Positions 35,242 through 43,586 are shown, numbered from the stretch's first letter. The stretch: 64,000 bases of DNA from Muribaculaceae bacterium (GCA_017557625.1 JAFYYG010000026.1:1-64000), one strand, 5' to 3'. The notes: generated from the sequence alone by a model not told the origin. Made by a program: numbers and translations.

Positions 35242-36126
35242 ATGAAAAATAGCAGTTTCTCTTGGCCTCTGAAAATCCTGTTCCTGTTTTGCGGAATGAT
35301 GCTTGCCTTGTTTGTTGTGGCAATGGTTATAGTGTTAATATTTGGCCTTGACGCAACGAGTGTCAATTCAGTGATAACGATGTCGGTTTTGCAGAATCTG
35401 GTGGCGTTTATCTTGCCGGTTGTGATGTTGGCTATAATGAACAAGAGAGCAGAACATATGCCGTTGTCACACACGATGTGGATGACCAAGGGTCCCACGT
35501 TGAAATCCATAGCTCTTGTGGTGCTGGTATGGATAGTGGCGATGCCCGCCATGAACTATGTGGTGGAGTGGAACCAGAACATCGAGTTCCCCTCGTGGCT
35601 GCAAAGAGTAGAGGACGCGTTGCGTGATATGGAGGATCTAGCTGCCGATACAACTAGTGAGTTGCTCAACACTGAATCGGTGGGCATGATGATATTTATG
35701 GTGTTTGTCGTGGGCATCTTGACTGGCATGGGCGAGGAGATTTTCTTCCGCGCCGGTTTGCTCGGCTCGATGCTGCATGGCAAGGTCAACAAGCACGTGG
35801 CAGTGTGGGTTGTGGCAATTATTTTTAGCGCTATCCACTTTCAATTCTTCGGCTTTGTGCCCCGCGTGCTGCTTGGCGCATGGCTTGGCTATCTGCTGGT
35901 GTGGACTGGCGAGGTGTGGACTCCTATAATTGCGCATGCCCTCAACAACGGCTCGATAGTGCTTGTGACGTTTCTTGCCAATCAAGGCTTTGTGTCGGAC
36001 AATTTCCTGGAAACTACTGGCACTGGCAATCACTGGATGGCCCTTGGCAGTGCAGTGGCCACGGTGCTGCTGTTGGTTGTGTTTATGAGGAAACCCGTAA
36101 GAACAAATAATGACTTGATGACATGA
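35242..36126 (+). CDS. CPBP-family intramembrane metalloprotease
   Basis: A 294-aa multi-pass inner-membrane protein from the ATG at 35242. The CPBP (Abi/CAAX-protease-like) motifs are all present: EEIFFRAGLLGSM (the E-E-x-x-x-R motif), FSAIHFQF and HALNNGS. Catalysis uses the paired Glu and the two His. Members cleave membrane peptides or act in bacteriocin self-immunity; the substrate here is unknown. Its stop overlaps the start of the glycerophosphodiesterase gene by 4 bp, so the two are translated together. Confidence 0.9.
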   Translation: MKNSSFSWPLKILFLFCGMMLALFVVAMVIVLIFGLDATSVNSVITMSVLQNLVAFILPVVMLAIMNKRAEHMPLSHTMWMTKGPTLKSIALVVLVWIVAMPAMNYVVEWNQNIEFPSWLQRVEDALRDMEDLAADTTSELLNTESVGMMIFMVFVVGILTGMGEEIFFRAGLLGSMLHGKVNKHVAVWVVAIIFSAIHFQFFGFVPRVLLGAWLGYLLVWTGEVWTPIIAHALNNGSIVLVTFLANQGFVSDNFLETTGTGNHWMALGSAVATVLLLVVFMRKPVRTNNDLMT

Positions 36127-36872
36127 GACGCTTGATGATGCTACTGCTGGCGATTGCCTTTGTCACTGCCAGTGCACAAGAGGTGATTTGCCACCGTGGA
36201 TATTGGGATGCCGATGGCTCGGCACAGAATTCCATTCGGTCGCTTGTGAAAGCCGACTCGATAGGAGCGTGGGGGTCGGAATTCGACGTGTGGATGACCG
36301 CCGATGGCGTATTGGTGGTGAACCACGATGCCACCTTTGAAGGTGTCACCATCGAGACTGCCAAGTGGAAGCAGCTCAAGGATAAGCGTCTCAAGAATGG
36401 CGAGCCGCTGCCCACACTTGAGCAGATGCTCGAGTGCGGCAAGGGGTTGAAAACGCGCCTCATCGTCGAGATGAAGCCACACACAAGCCGTGAGCAGGAG
36501 CTTGAGGCTGCGCGCAAAATAGTGAAAATGGTGAAAAAAATGGGGTTGGAAGACCGTGTGGAGTATATCACTTTCTCATTACAAGGTATGAAAAACCTCA
36601 AAGAGCTGGCTCCAGATGGCACGCCGGTCTATTATCTCAATGGCGAGTTGTCGCCATTGCAGCTTGCGGAGTTTGGCATGGCGGGTATCGACTATAGCAT
36701 CAAGGTGATGCGTGAGCATCCGCAGTGGATCGACGAGGCGCACTCTCTAGGCATGAAGGTGAATGTGTGGACGGTGAACAGCGACCGCGACATGGAGTGG
36801 TGCATCAACTACGGCGTGGATTACATCACCACCAATGCCCCCGAGAAATTGCAGCACAAATTGTTGCCGTAA
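36123..36872 (+). CDS. Glycerophosphodiester phosphodiesterase
   Basis: A 249-aa exported TIM-barrel enzyme that releases glycerol-3-phosphate from phospholipid head-group diesters. A signal peptide (MRRLMMLLLAIAFVTASAQ) is followed by the catalytic HRGYWDADGSAQNS, EFDVWMTADGVLVVNHD and, near the end, VNVWTVNSDRDM with YITTNAPE. The metal ligands Glu and Asp after the HRG motif are intact. It overlaps the CPBP gene by 4 bp. A second enzyme of this type lies at 63451-64000. Confidence 0.92.
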   Translation: MRRLMMLLLAIAFVTASAQEVICHRGYWDADGSAQNSIRSLVKADSIGAWGSEFDVWMTADGVLVVNHDATFEGVTIETAKWKQLKDKRLKNGEPLPTLEQMLECGKGLKTRLIVEMKPHTSREQELEAARKIVKMVKKMGLEDRVEYITFSLQGMKNLKELAPDGTPVYYLNGELSPLQLAEFGMAGIDYSIKVMREHPQWIDEAHSLGMKVNVWTVNSDRDMEWCINYGVDYITTNAPEKLQHKLLP

Positions 36873-36903
36873 AACCGCAACAATTGAAATGTCAAGAAAA
36901 AAA

Positions 36904-36945
36904 CTAATAACTGATTACTGATAACTGAAAACTATTTACTATCTT
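36904..36945 (+). repeat. Heptad array running into the mlaE -7 box
   Basis: Six in-phase units starting with CT: CTAATAA, CTGATTA, CTGATAA, CTGAAAA, CTATTTA, CTATCTT. The last unit supplies the first bases of the TATCTTTG promoter element at 36940-36947. The recR promoter (minus strand, 61868-61914) has the same arrangement. Confidence 0.85.
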
Positions 36946-36947
36946 TG
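36940..36947 (+). promoter_or_regulatory. -7 box of mlaE-mlaF
   Basis: TATCTTTG, 29 bp before the mlaE start. The usual -33 TTTG is missing and the heptad array occupies that position. Confidence 0.55.
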
Positions 36948-36976
36948 CCGATTGATAATAAAAGTACAGAGTTTTT

Positions 36977-37726
36977 ATGCTACTCTTAAAGTCATTTGAG
37001 AAATTAGGCTCTTATTGCGCGCTGATGTGGCGAAGCATCGGCATTCCCGACAAGTGGCGGGAGTTTTTCAAGCGCTATATGGCTGAGATATATAAGTTGG
37101 GCATCGATTCCATCCCCCTGATTTTGATTGTGTCGCTGTTCATCGGTGCGCTGTGTACGCTGCTCATTAAGCTTAATATCAGCAACCCGTTGTTGCCTCG
37201 CTACACGGTGGGCTTGACGACCCGTGAGATTATCCTGCTGGAGTTCTCGTCGTCGATATTGTGCCTTATCCTCTCAGGTAAGATTGGCAGTAACATTGCC
37301 AGCGAGATAGGTACCATGCGCGTGACGGAGCAGATCGATGCCCTTGACATCATGGGTATCAATAGTGCCAACTACCTGATAATGCCCAAGATAGCTGGAC
37401 TGGTGACCATAATGCCGTTTCTGGTGATAATATGCATGGTCACGAGCCTCTTTGGCGGTTTTCTGATATGTGTGATAACGGGAATCATTGACACAGACAC
37501 ATATATATATGGTATTCAGACGCTCTTTATTGAGTGGTATGTATGGTTTGCCTTGATAAAATCGCTGTTTTTCGCTTTCATCATCTCGAGCATATCGTCA
37601 TTCTACGGCTACACTGTGAAAGGCGGCTCCATCGAGGTGGGCAAGGCGAGTACCGACGCCGTGGTGATGAGCAACATCATGATTCTTCTCACCGATGTGC
37701 TGTTGACCAAGCTGTTGATGATGTGA
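36977..37726 (+). CDS. mlaE: MlaE/YrbE-type ABC transporter permease
   Basis: A 249-aa inner-membrane protein with five or six hydrophobic helices. It carries the conserved MlaE core GKIGSNIASEIGTMRVTEQIDAL followed by PKIAGLVTIMP and STDAVVMSNIMILL (quoted in parts). It works with MlaF to move phospholipids between the membranes and keep the outer leaflet asymmetric. It lies 27 bp before mlaF. The MlaD substrate-binding partner is not in the window, and no MlaC or MlaB is adjacent. Confidence 0.92.
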   Translation: MLLLKSFEKLGSYCALMWRSIGIPDKWREFFKRYMAEIYKLGIDSIPLILIVSLFIGALCTLLIKLNISNPLLPRYTVGLTTREIILLEFSSSILCLILSGKIGSNIASEIGTMRVTEQIDALDIMGINSANYLIMPKIAGLVTIMPFLVIICMVTSLFGGFLICVITGIIDTDTYIYGIQTLFIEWYVWFALIKSLFFAFIISSISSFYGYTVKGGSIEVGKASTDAVVMSNIMILLTDVLLTKLLMM

Positions 37727-37753
37727 TGATGTTAACATGATTAATTATTTACT

Positions 37754-38557
37754 ATGATAGAGGTAAAGAATGTTGAGAAGTCGTTTGACGAGGATGGTGG
37801 CAAGAGGCAGGTGCTTTTTGGCATCAATGCCAAGTTTTATGACGGCAAGGTGAACCTTATTATCGGTCAGAGCGGCTCGGGAAAGACGGTGCTGGTGAAG
37901 AACCTGGTAGGACTGTTTAAGCCCGACAGCGGCGAAATCCTGTATGACGGCCGCGACATCACTAAGCTCGACACCAAACAGATGAAGGAGCTTCGCAAGG
38001 AGATTGGTATGCTTTTCCAGGGTTCTGCGCTCTTTGACAGCGAGACGGTGATGGGTAACGTGTTGTTTCCCCTCAAGATGTTCTCCAAGATGAGCAACGC
38101 CGAGCAGCGCGAGCGTGCCCAGTTCTGCATCGACCGTGTGAATCTCACCGGCAGCGAGAACAAATATCCGAGTGAGTTGAGTGGCGGTATGCAGAAGCGT
38201 TGCGCTATTGCTCGCGCCATCGCCCTGAACCCCAAGTACCTGTTCTGCGATGAGCCAAACTCGGGCCTCGACCCTAAGACCTCAATAGTGATTGACGAAC
38301 TGCTGTTTGACATCACCCATGAGTTCGGCATCACCACCATCATCAACACCCACGATATGAATTCGGTGATGGGCATTGGTGAGAACATCGTGTTCATCTA
38401 CAAGGGCCATGTGGGGTGGGTAGGCAACAAGGACGAGATTTATAACGTTGACAACGAGAACCTCAACAATTTTGTCTATGCCACCGACCTTTTTGCCGAT
38501 GTGCGCAAATACCGCCTGAAGCACGGCTACAAGCCCACTCGCATTACGCAAAAGTGA
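37754..38557 (+). CDS. mlaF: MlaF-type ABC transporter ATP-binding protein
   Basis: A 267-aa ATPase of the phospholipid-transport (Mla) system. It has Walker A GQSGSGKTVLVKN, signature LSGGMQKRCAIARAIA and Walker B KYLFCDEPNSGLDP. The QKR variant of the signature and the DPKTS after Walker B are typical of MlaF. A C-terminal extension (about 240-267) is rich in basic residues. It forms an operon with mlaE just upstream. Confidence 0.93.
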   Translation: MIEVKNVEKSFDEDGGKRQVLFGINAKFYDGKVNLIIGQSGSGKTVLVKNLVGLFKPDSGEILYDGRDITKLDTKQMKELRKEIGMLFQGSALFDSETVMGNVLFPLKMFSKMSNAEQRERAQFCIDRVNLTGSENKYPSELSGGMQKRCAIARAIALNPKYLFCDEPNSGLDPKTSIVIDELLFDITHEFGITTIINTHDMNSVMGIGENIVFIYKGHVGWVGNKDEIYNVDNENLNNFVYATDLFADVRKYRLKHGYKPTRITQK

Positions 38558-38634
38558 CGTTAAACCTTTCTTGATGAAAGTTATCTAATATTCTTAGAAA
38601 ATATTTTACAATTAACAACACATTTTTTATTTTT

Positions 38635-39153
38635 ATGAAGAAGATATTTTTTGCATTCATGCTTTTGCTCGCATCGGTAGTGGCTGTTAATGCGCAAAGC
38701 CTTACAGGCAAAGTGTGGTTTACCAATTCGTCTATCGATCAAAATGAGTCAAGTTTTGTGCTTTTCTTTGAAGATGATGGCACTTGCGTCGTAGCTGTAG
38801 CTTCCGATCAGGTCATGAATGAAGGTGGCATGAAGATGACAATCAGTGTAACAGCAAAGGTAAACGGCACTTACACTCTTAACGGGAAGGACCTGAAAAT
38901 GAAACTTGACAATGAGAATGTCGATTTTACTGTTGACTATGATATTGAAGGTGTTGATGCCTCGACCAAGAAGATGATGGACTCCATGATCAAACCCGAA
39001 CTTGAGAAGCAGAAACCCATGCTGAAAAATGAGGTGCTTAAAAGCATACCAGATATGGGCAACTTGACGGTTGTCACGCTTAGCAACGATGAACTGGTGC
39101 TCGCTAACGAGGATGGTGAGGAATTGACTTTCAATCCGGTACTAGACGAATAA
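38635..39153 (+). CDS. Small secreted protein, paralogue A (unknown)
   Basis: A 172-aa exported protein I do not recognise. The signal peptide (MKKIFFAFMLLLASVVAVNAQ) precedes a lipocalin-like run of strands (LTGKVWFTNSS, FVLFFEDDGTCVVAVAS, VNGTYTLNGKDLKMKLDN). An acidic helical stretch (STKKMMDSMIKPELEKQKP) and final strands (VVTLSNDELVLANEDGEEL) follow. The order is that of small periplasmic lipid- or stress-related beta proteins, but no function can be given. It is followed 50 bp later by a clear paralogue with the same layout. Confidence 0.75.
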   Translation: MKKIFFAFMLLLASVVAVNAQSLTGKVWFTNSSIDQNESSFVLFFEDDGTCVVAVASDQVMNEGGMKMTISVTAKVNGTYTLNGKDLKMKLDNENVDFTVDYDIEGVDASTKKMMDSMIKPELEKQKPMLKNEVLKSIPDMGNLTVVTLSNDELVLANEDGEELTFNPVLDE

Positions 39154-39203
39154 TCTACTCACATTGAACATATTTTTTTATTAACTATAATTTTATAATC
39201 ATT

Positions 39204-39716
39204 ATGAAAAAAACATTATTTGTATTGACATTGATGCTTGCATGGGTGATTACCGCTCAGGCACAAAACTTGACAAGAACAGCTTGGTCAACCATGCTTC
39301 CTGGTGAAGAGGAGGTTGAGTTGGTGTTGAACTTCGATAACGACGGCGAGTGCTACATGATTCTCACTCACGAGGAGTATGATGAAGACTCTGAGATGAT
39401 AATTAGAGTGTCGATGTCGGTTCCTGGAATCTACAATAAAGAAGGTCAGGACCTTATCATCAGCTTCAACAAGAAAAAGGCCGATGTCAATATCGATGTG
39501 GATCTTTCGAATGTTGATCCATCAATGAGGAGTTTGATGGAAAAGATGTTAAAGCCAGAGCTTAAAAAGATGGAAAAAGAAGTCAAGGCCGAGATGCTTG
39601 AGATGGTTCCTGCTATGTTGGACAATGTGAAAGTGGTGCAGGTAACTCCTAAGGTGCTCGTTCTTGGCACCGATGATGGTGATACCATGACTTTCTATCC
39701 CACTGCAAAGGGCTGA
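39204..39716 (+). CDS. Small secreted protein, paralogue B (unknown)
   Basis: A 170-aa exported protein sharing the layout of the preceding gene: signal peptide, LTRTAWSTMLPGEEEVELVLNF-type strands, then the helix MRSLMEKMLKPELKKMEKE and final strands VVQVTPKVLVLGTDDGDTMTF. The pair shares the MK-PEL-K core of the helix and the same length, so it arose by tandem duplication and has diverged strongly. The function is unknown. A terminator hairpin follows. Confidence 0.75.
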   Translation: MKKTLFVLTLMLAWVITAQAQNLTRTAWSTMLPGEEEVELVLNFDNDGECYMILTHEEYDEDSEMIIRVSMSVPGIYNKEGQDLIISFNKKKADVNIDVDLSNVDPSMRSLMEKMLKPELKKMEKEVKAEMLEMVPAMLDNVKVVQVTPKVLVLGTDDGDTMTFYPTAKG

Positions 39717-39741
39717 TTTCAGGAAACAAATTTTATCAGAT

Positions 39742-39774
39742 GAGGACGCGGCAATGGCTGCGCCCTCTTTTTTT
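39742..39774 (+). terminator. Terminator after paralogue B
   Basis: An 11-bp imperfect stem (39742-39752 with 39757-39767; one mismatch, one G-T pair) is followed by seven T. Confidence 0.75.
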
Positions 39775-39930
39775 GTACGCCGCGTTTGCGACGCAATACA
39801 TCAACATCACCCAGGACTTGGGGCTAGTTCTCTCTTATCATCATTCTTTTCCCTCTCACCTCTTCCCTCTTGTCCTCTTTTTTTATAGAAAAATATGTCC
39901 TTTTCGTTAGGATAGTTCACGAGAAATTAT

Positions 39931-39938
39931 TAACTTTG
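39931..39938 (+). promoter_or_regulatory. -7 box of the first deoxynucleoside kinase gene
   Basis: TAACTTTG, 24 bp before the ATG at 39963. It shows that translation does not begin at the longer in-frame start at 39870. Confidence 0.55.
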
Positions 39939-39962
39939 CAAGCGAGATATTCTGTTCGTCTT

Positions 39963-40586
39963 ATGCATATCGTCATAGCTGGAAATATTGGTTCAGGGAA
40001 GTCAACGCTCACGCGGCTGTTGGCTCAGCACTATGGCTGGACTCCGCGCTATGAGAGTGTGGCTCACAATCCCTATCTCGAAGATTATTACCACGACATC
40101 CAGCGGTGGTCGTTCAACCTGGAGGTGTATTTCCTCAAGGAGCGATTTCGCGACTTGCTGGCAATATCGCAGTCGCAGGGTGTAATCCTGCAAGACCGCT
40201 CAATCTTTGAGGGAGTGTATGTCTTTGTTGCCAACAACCGCGCCATGGGCAACATCTCGGAGCGCGACTTTGCCACCTATATGGAACTCTTTGAGCACAT
40301 GCTCTCAATCGTGAAGTTGCCCGACCTGATGATTTATCTGCGTTCGTCGGTAGAGCATCTGGTGGCGAACATCCAAAAGCGTGGCCGCGATTATGAGCAA
40401 ACCATGCAAATTGAGTATCTTGACAACCTCAATCGCCGCTACGAGGACTTTATCACTAACCACTACAAGGGACGTGTGATGATAGTTGATAAAGACAATC
40501 TTGACTTTGAGAACCGCAGAGAGGACTTCGTCGGTATCACCAATCGCATCGACAGCATACTCTATGGACTTTTCCCGATTCAGTAG
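39963..40586 (+). CDS. Deoxynucleoside kinase 1 (dAK/dGK type)
   Basis: A 207-aa cytoplasmic kinase that phosphorylates deoxynucleosides for dNTP salvage. It has P-loop GNIGSGKSTLTRLL, the RYESV segment, QDRSIFEGVYVF (the D-R-S motif) and the lid KRGRDYEQTMQ. It is followed by a clear paralogue at 40715. Such tandem pairs in other bacteria encode the two subunits of a deoxyadenosine/deoxyguanosine kinase, so a heterodimer is plausible here. Which nucleoside each takes cannot be read from sequence. Confidence 0.9.
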   Translation: MHIVIAGNIGSGKSTLTRLLAQHYGWTPRYESVAHNPYLEDYYHDIQRWSFNLEVYFLKERFRDLLAISQSQGVILQDRSIFEGVYVFVANNRAMGNISERDFATYMELFEHMLSIVKLPDLMIYLRSSVEHLVANIQKRGRDYEQTMQIEYLDNLNRRYEDFITNHYKGRVMIVDKDNLDFENRREDFVGITNRIDSILYGLFPIQ

Positions 40587-40590
40587 GGCA

Positions 40591-40708
40591 GAGGGGAGAG
40601 TTGAGAGGGGAGAGTTGAGAGGTGCTTTGATTGCGAACCCCGATTTTCGGTCTCTGAACCCTGCACCGCAGGTGCAACTTAAAACTTAACACTTAAAACT
40701 TAACATTT
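40591..40708 (+). repeat. Composite element: two heptad arrays around a hairpin
   Basis: Array one (40591-40625) alternates GAGGGGA and GAGTTGA, beginning 4 bp after the stop codon. A TGCACC-GCA-GGTGCA hairpin lies at 40662-40676. Array two (40674-40708) is GCAACTT, AAAACTT, AACACTT, AAAACTT, AACATTT. The next gene starts 6 bp later. Confidence 0.85.
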
Positions 40709-40714
40709 AAGAAT

Positions 40715-41335
40715 ATGCATATAGCAATATCAGGAAACATCGGTTGTGGCAAGACCACATTGACGCGAATGCTCGCCGAGCATTACGGCTGGGAGCCACG
40801 TTTTGAATCAGTGACTAACAACCCCTATCTTGCCGACTTCTACGACGACATGGAGCGGTGGTCGTTTAACCTGCAAATCTATTTCCTCAATAAGCGTTTT
40901 AAGGACGTGGTGGAAATCTCCAAGAGCAGCGATGTGATTATCCAGGACCGCACCATCTTTGAGGATGCCTGTATTTTCGCACCCAATCTTCACAATCAGG
41001 GCAAGATGAGCGACCGCGACTTCGAGACCTATCAAGACCTGTTCCAACTGATGATGTCGCTGGTGGAAAAGCCCGACCTGATGATTTACATCCGCTCTAG
41101 CATCTCGACGCTGGTGGGGCAGATTCAAAAACGCGGCCGCGAATATGAGCAGACCATCCGCCTCGACTACCTGCAAGGATTGGAACGCCTCTATGAGAAG
41201 TGGATAGAGGAATATGACGGCAAACTCATCATCATCGACGGTGACAACTGCAAATTCGGCGACCGACCTGAGGACTTCGCCAAAGTCACTGACCGCATCG
41301 ACGGACTGCTCTACGGACTCTTCCCGATAATGTAG
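40715..41335 (+). CDS. Deoxynucleoside kinase 2 (dAK/dGK type)
   Basis: A 206-aa paralogue of the preceding kinase. It has P-loop GNIGCGKTTLTRML, RFESVTNNPYL, QDRTIFEDACIF and the lid KRGREYEQTIR. The D-R-T form (versus D-R-S in kinase 1) and the different residues after it (EDACIF versus EGVYVF) are near the substrate pocket and may set the substrate. Both genes share the C-terminal D-R-I-D-x-x-L-Y-G-L-F-P-I ending. Tandem arrangement suggests they work together. Confidence 0.9.
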   Translation: MHIAISGNIGCGKTTLTRMLAEHYGWEPRFESVTNNPYLADFYDDMERWSFNLQIYFLNKRFKDVVEISKSSDVIIQDRTIFEDACIFAPNLHNQGKMSDRDFETYQDLFQLMMSLVEKPDLMIYIRSSISTLVGQIQKRGREYEQTIRLDYLQGLERLYEKWIEEYDGKLIIIDGDNCKFGDRPEDFAKVTDRIDGLLYGLFPIM

Positions 41336-41348
41336 TTTAAAGGAACGT

Positions 41349-41383
41349 CTCTAAACTCTTTACACAAACCTCTAACCTAAAGA
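41349..41383 (+). repeat. Heptad array before the ScpB-like gene
   Basis: Five in-phase units CTCTAAA, CTCTTTA, CACAAAC, CTCTAAC, CTAAAGA fill the gap between a stop codon at 41335 and the ATG at 41385. Confidence 0.65.
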
Positions 41384-41384
41384 A

Positions 41385-42218
41385 ATGGAAGAAGACAAGA
41401 TCTTTGAGCGCGTTGAAGTGACTATAGAGGACAGGATATGCTTTATCGTGATGAATAACCCTGATAAGCTTAACTGTCTTGATGATAAGATGTGCAGCGA
41501 CATTGTCAAGGCGCTGGGCTATGGCTACAAGAATGAGTGCGTGGCTATCGTAATCAAGGCGAAATGCCACAAGGGAGTGTGGAGTGCCGGGCACGACATC
41601 CGTGAACTGCCGCAGGATGGCAGCGACCCGCTCGCCTACGACGTGCCTATGGAGCGCATGCTGCATCAAGTGCAAGAGGTGCCTATCCCCGTGATAGCCT
41701 GTGTGGACGGCACTGTGTGGGGCGGAGCGTGTGACCTGTGCCTGAGCTGCGACATGATAGTGTCGTCGAGCAATGCCACGTTTGCCATTACGCCAGCCAA
41801 AATCGGCATCCCTTACAACGCCTCGGGAATCATGCATTTTGTGAATCAGCTTGGTGTGAACAAGGCGCGCGAGATGTTCTTCCTTGCCACGCCCATCGAG
41901 GCAGAGGATGCGCTGAATGTGGGCTTGATAAACCGTGTGGCGCCTCTCGAGGAACTCAACGATGTGCTTGAGCAGCATTTCTTGGCACCGCTGCGTCGCA
42001 ACTCGGTGATGTCGGTGAGTGCCATCAAACGCCAGTTCCGCATTCTCCTGAAGTCATCATCGGTAATCTCCAGCGAAGGCTTTGAGCGCATCAATGCCTA
42101 TCGCACGCGTGTATATAAAGGTGCTGACTATCTTGAGGGTATCAACTCCTTCCTCGAAAAGCGTCCACCCAAGTTCACCGGCAAAGCCAGCGACCTCGAC
42201 ACACGTTCGTTTGAATAG
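41385..42218 (+). CDS. scpB: Crotonase-family protein, probable methylmalonyl-CoA decarboxylase
   Basis: A 277-aa enoyl-CoA-hydratase-fold enzyme. It shares with E. coli ScpB (methylmalonyl-CoA decarboxylase) the motifs SAGHDIRELP, DPLAYDVPM, GTVWGGACDLCLSCDMI, FAITPAKIGIPYN and EGINSFLEKRPP. The oxyanion-hole regions (SAGHDI and WGGA) are intact. If it decarboxylates methylmalonyl-CoA to propionyl-CoA, it would fit the succinate-propionate metabolism of Bacteroidales. Substrate use is inferred from similarity. It is not beside mutase or transferase genes here. Confidence 0.82.
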   Translation: MEEDKIFERVEVTIEDRICFIVMNNPDKLNCLDDKMCSDIVKALGYGYKNECVAIVIKAKCHKGVWSAGHDIRELPQDGSDPLAYDVPMERMLHQVQEVPIPVIACVDGTVWGGACDLCLSCDMIVSSSNATFAITPAKIGIPYNASGIMHFVNQLGVNKAREMFFLATPIEAEDALNVGLINRVAPLEELNDVLEQHFLAPLRRNSVMSVSAIKRQFRILLKSSSVISSEGFERINAYRTRVYKGADYLEGINSFLEKRPPKFTGKASDLDTRSFE

Positions 42219-42504
42219 TATAAGGGAACACTGATTCATTAAACCCCAATCGGTCATTAGGCGACGCTATGTAGTTTTCCTGCTTATTTATGCCATAACA
42301 TTTCTCTTTTGGATAAAATGCTCACGCCCGGAATGTATTGAGCAAGTTCAACTTGAATAAATCAGGCTGGAGTAGGCTCTTTTATTCATGGTTTCAGAAT
42401 AGTTTCAGAATCTGCTTTTTTCAGAAAAACTCAATACTAAAATCTGATAAATGAAAACTTTTCATTATCTTTGCAAGATGATAGCACTAATTCTTTAAAA
42501 GGAA
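42219..42504 (+). other. Intergenic region with a dispersed repeat
   Basis: A 286-bp gap. It contains 42314-42350, whose reverse complement matches 13333-13369 at 32 of 37 positions, and a -7 box TATCTTTG at 42466-42473 for the next gene. Nothing else is supported. Confidence 0.55.
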
Positions 42505-42891
42505 ATGATAATAGTTCGCACCAAATATCTGCCGCCGTCGCGCAACTACTCTGCCATCAATCTGTTTGGTGTGTTTTTTGTGCATCCCGATGTGGCGGTT
42601 ACTAAACGTCTCATCAACCACGAGAGCATCCACACGGCTCAGATGCGCGAGATGCTCTATTTGCCGTTCTATATCATTTACATTATTGAATGGTTTATCA
42701 AGTTGTTTTTCAAGGGCAATGCCTATAGCAATCTGAGTTTTGAGCGCGAAGCTTATAAGAACGAGGGCAATTACAACTATCTCAAGCAACGAAAGCATTA
42801 TGCCTGGGTTAAATACATCCGTAAGAAAAAGATAGCAAAGAAACCAAAACCGAGAAAGAGATTCCGTAGATATATCAACATAAAAAAATGA
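42505..42891 (+). CDS. Small protein with HExxH motif (unknown)
   Basis: A 128-aa protein. It carries NHESIHTAQMREM, an H-E-S-I-H sequence matching the zinc-protease HExxH signature. A hydrophobic stretch (LYLPFYIIYIIEWFIKLFF) and a very basic C-terminal tail (KKKIAKKPKPRKRFRRYINIKK, in outline) follow. No signal peptide precedes the motif. Proteins like this are common in Bacteroidales without a known function. A membrane-associated peptidase is possible; the rest of a gluzincin fold is missing at this length. It lies 4 bp before the HD gene, so the pair is an operon. Confidence 0.7.
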   Translation: MIIVRTKYLPPSRNYSAINLFGVFFVHPDVAVTKRLINHESIHTAQMREMLYLPFYIIYIIEWFIKLFFKGNAYSNLSFEREAYKNEGNYNYLKQRKHYAWVKYIRKKKIAKKPKPRKRFRRYINIKK

Positions 42892-42895
42892 CACA

Positions 42896-43519
42896 ATGGA
42901 TAAACACGATATTGAAAACTATAAGGCCGAATTCATAGACCTGCTGAAATCTACAGGCCGCGAGGGGATTGATGACCTTATCGAGATGCTTGATGACGGC
43001 AAGATGCGCTTTTTTACCGCACCAGCAAGCGTGAATCACCATCTCAACAGCGACGGAGGACTATTGGTACACTCACTCAACACCTGCAAGGCTGGCCTCA
43101 AGCTGCGAGAGATGGTAATAGCCATGAAGCCCGAACTTGAAGCTCAGCTCGACCGCGACAGCGTTATTGTTGCCACTCTGCTTCACGACATCTGCAAGGC
43201 CGACATCTACAAGCCCGCCATCAAGAAGCAGCGTGGCGCCGACGGCATTTGGCGAGAGGTTAACAGCTACGAGGTGAGCTACGGCAACTTCCCCATGGGT
43301 CACGGCGAGAAATCGGCGATGCTCGCACTGATGAGCGGTTTTGAAATCTATGACGACGAGCTGCTTGCCATCCGTTGGCACATGGCGGCTTGGGATTTGC
43401 CTATGCAGAGCGTGGAGTTGACAAGATGTCTCAATACCGCCCGCGACGAGCATCCATTGTGCTCGTTGGTAAATCTCGCCGACGGCATCGCTGCCAACCT
43501 GCTTGAGTGGGAAACATGA
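42896..43519 (+). CDS. HD-domain phosphohydrolase
   Basis: A 207-aa cytoplasmic protein of the HD superfamily. Metal-binding residues are visible: H in GLLVHSLNTC, the H-D pair in TLLHDICKADIY, the GHGEKSAM His and the final Asp in LVNLADGIAANLLEWE. The closest usual relatives are HD hydrolases of unclear substrate in Bacteroidales. It lies 4 bp after the HExxH gene. Nucleotide or phosphate-ester hydrolysis is expected from the fold; the substrate cannot be inferred. Confidence 0.82.
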   Translation: MDKHDIENYKAEFIDLLKSTGREGIDDLIEMLDDGKMRFFTAPASVNHHLNSDGGLLVHSLNTCKAGLKLREMVIAMKPELEAQLDRDSVIVATLLHDICKADIYKPAIKKQRGADGIWREVNSYEVSYGNFPMGHGEKSAMLALMSGFEIYDDELLAIRWHMAAWDLPMQSVELTRCLNTARDEHPLCSLVNLADGIAANLLEWET

Positions 43520-43547
43520 TTAAGTGTTAAGTGTTAAGTTTTAAGTG
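43520..43547 (+). repeat. Heptad array TTAAGTG
   Basis: Four in-phase units (TTAAGTG, TTAAGTG, TTAAGTT, TTAAGTG) begin on the first base after the HD-gene stop codon. Confidence 0.9.
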
Positions 43548-43586
43548 AGCTTCCTTTAACTCCTTTAATTACTTTATAATAAAGTT

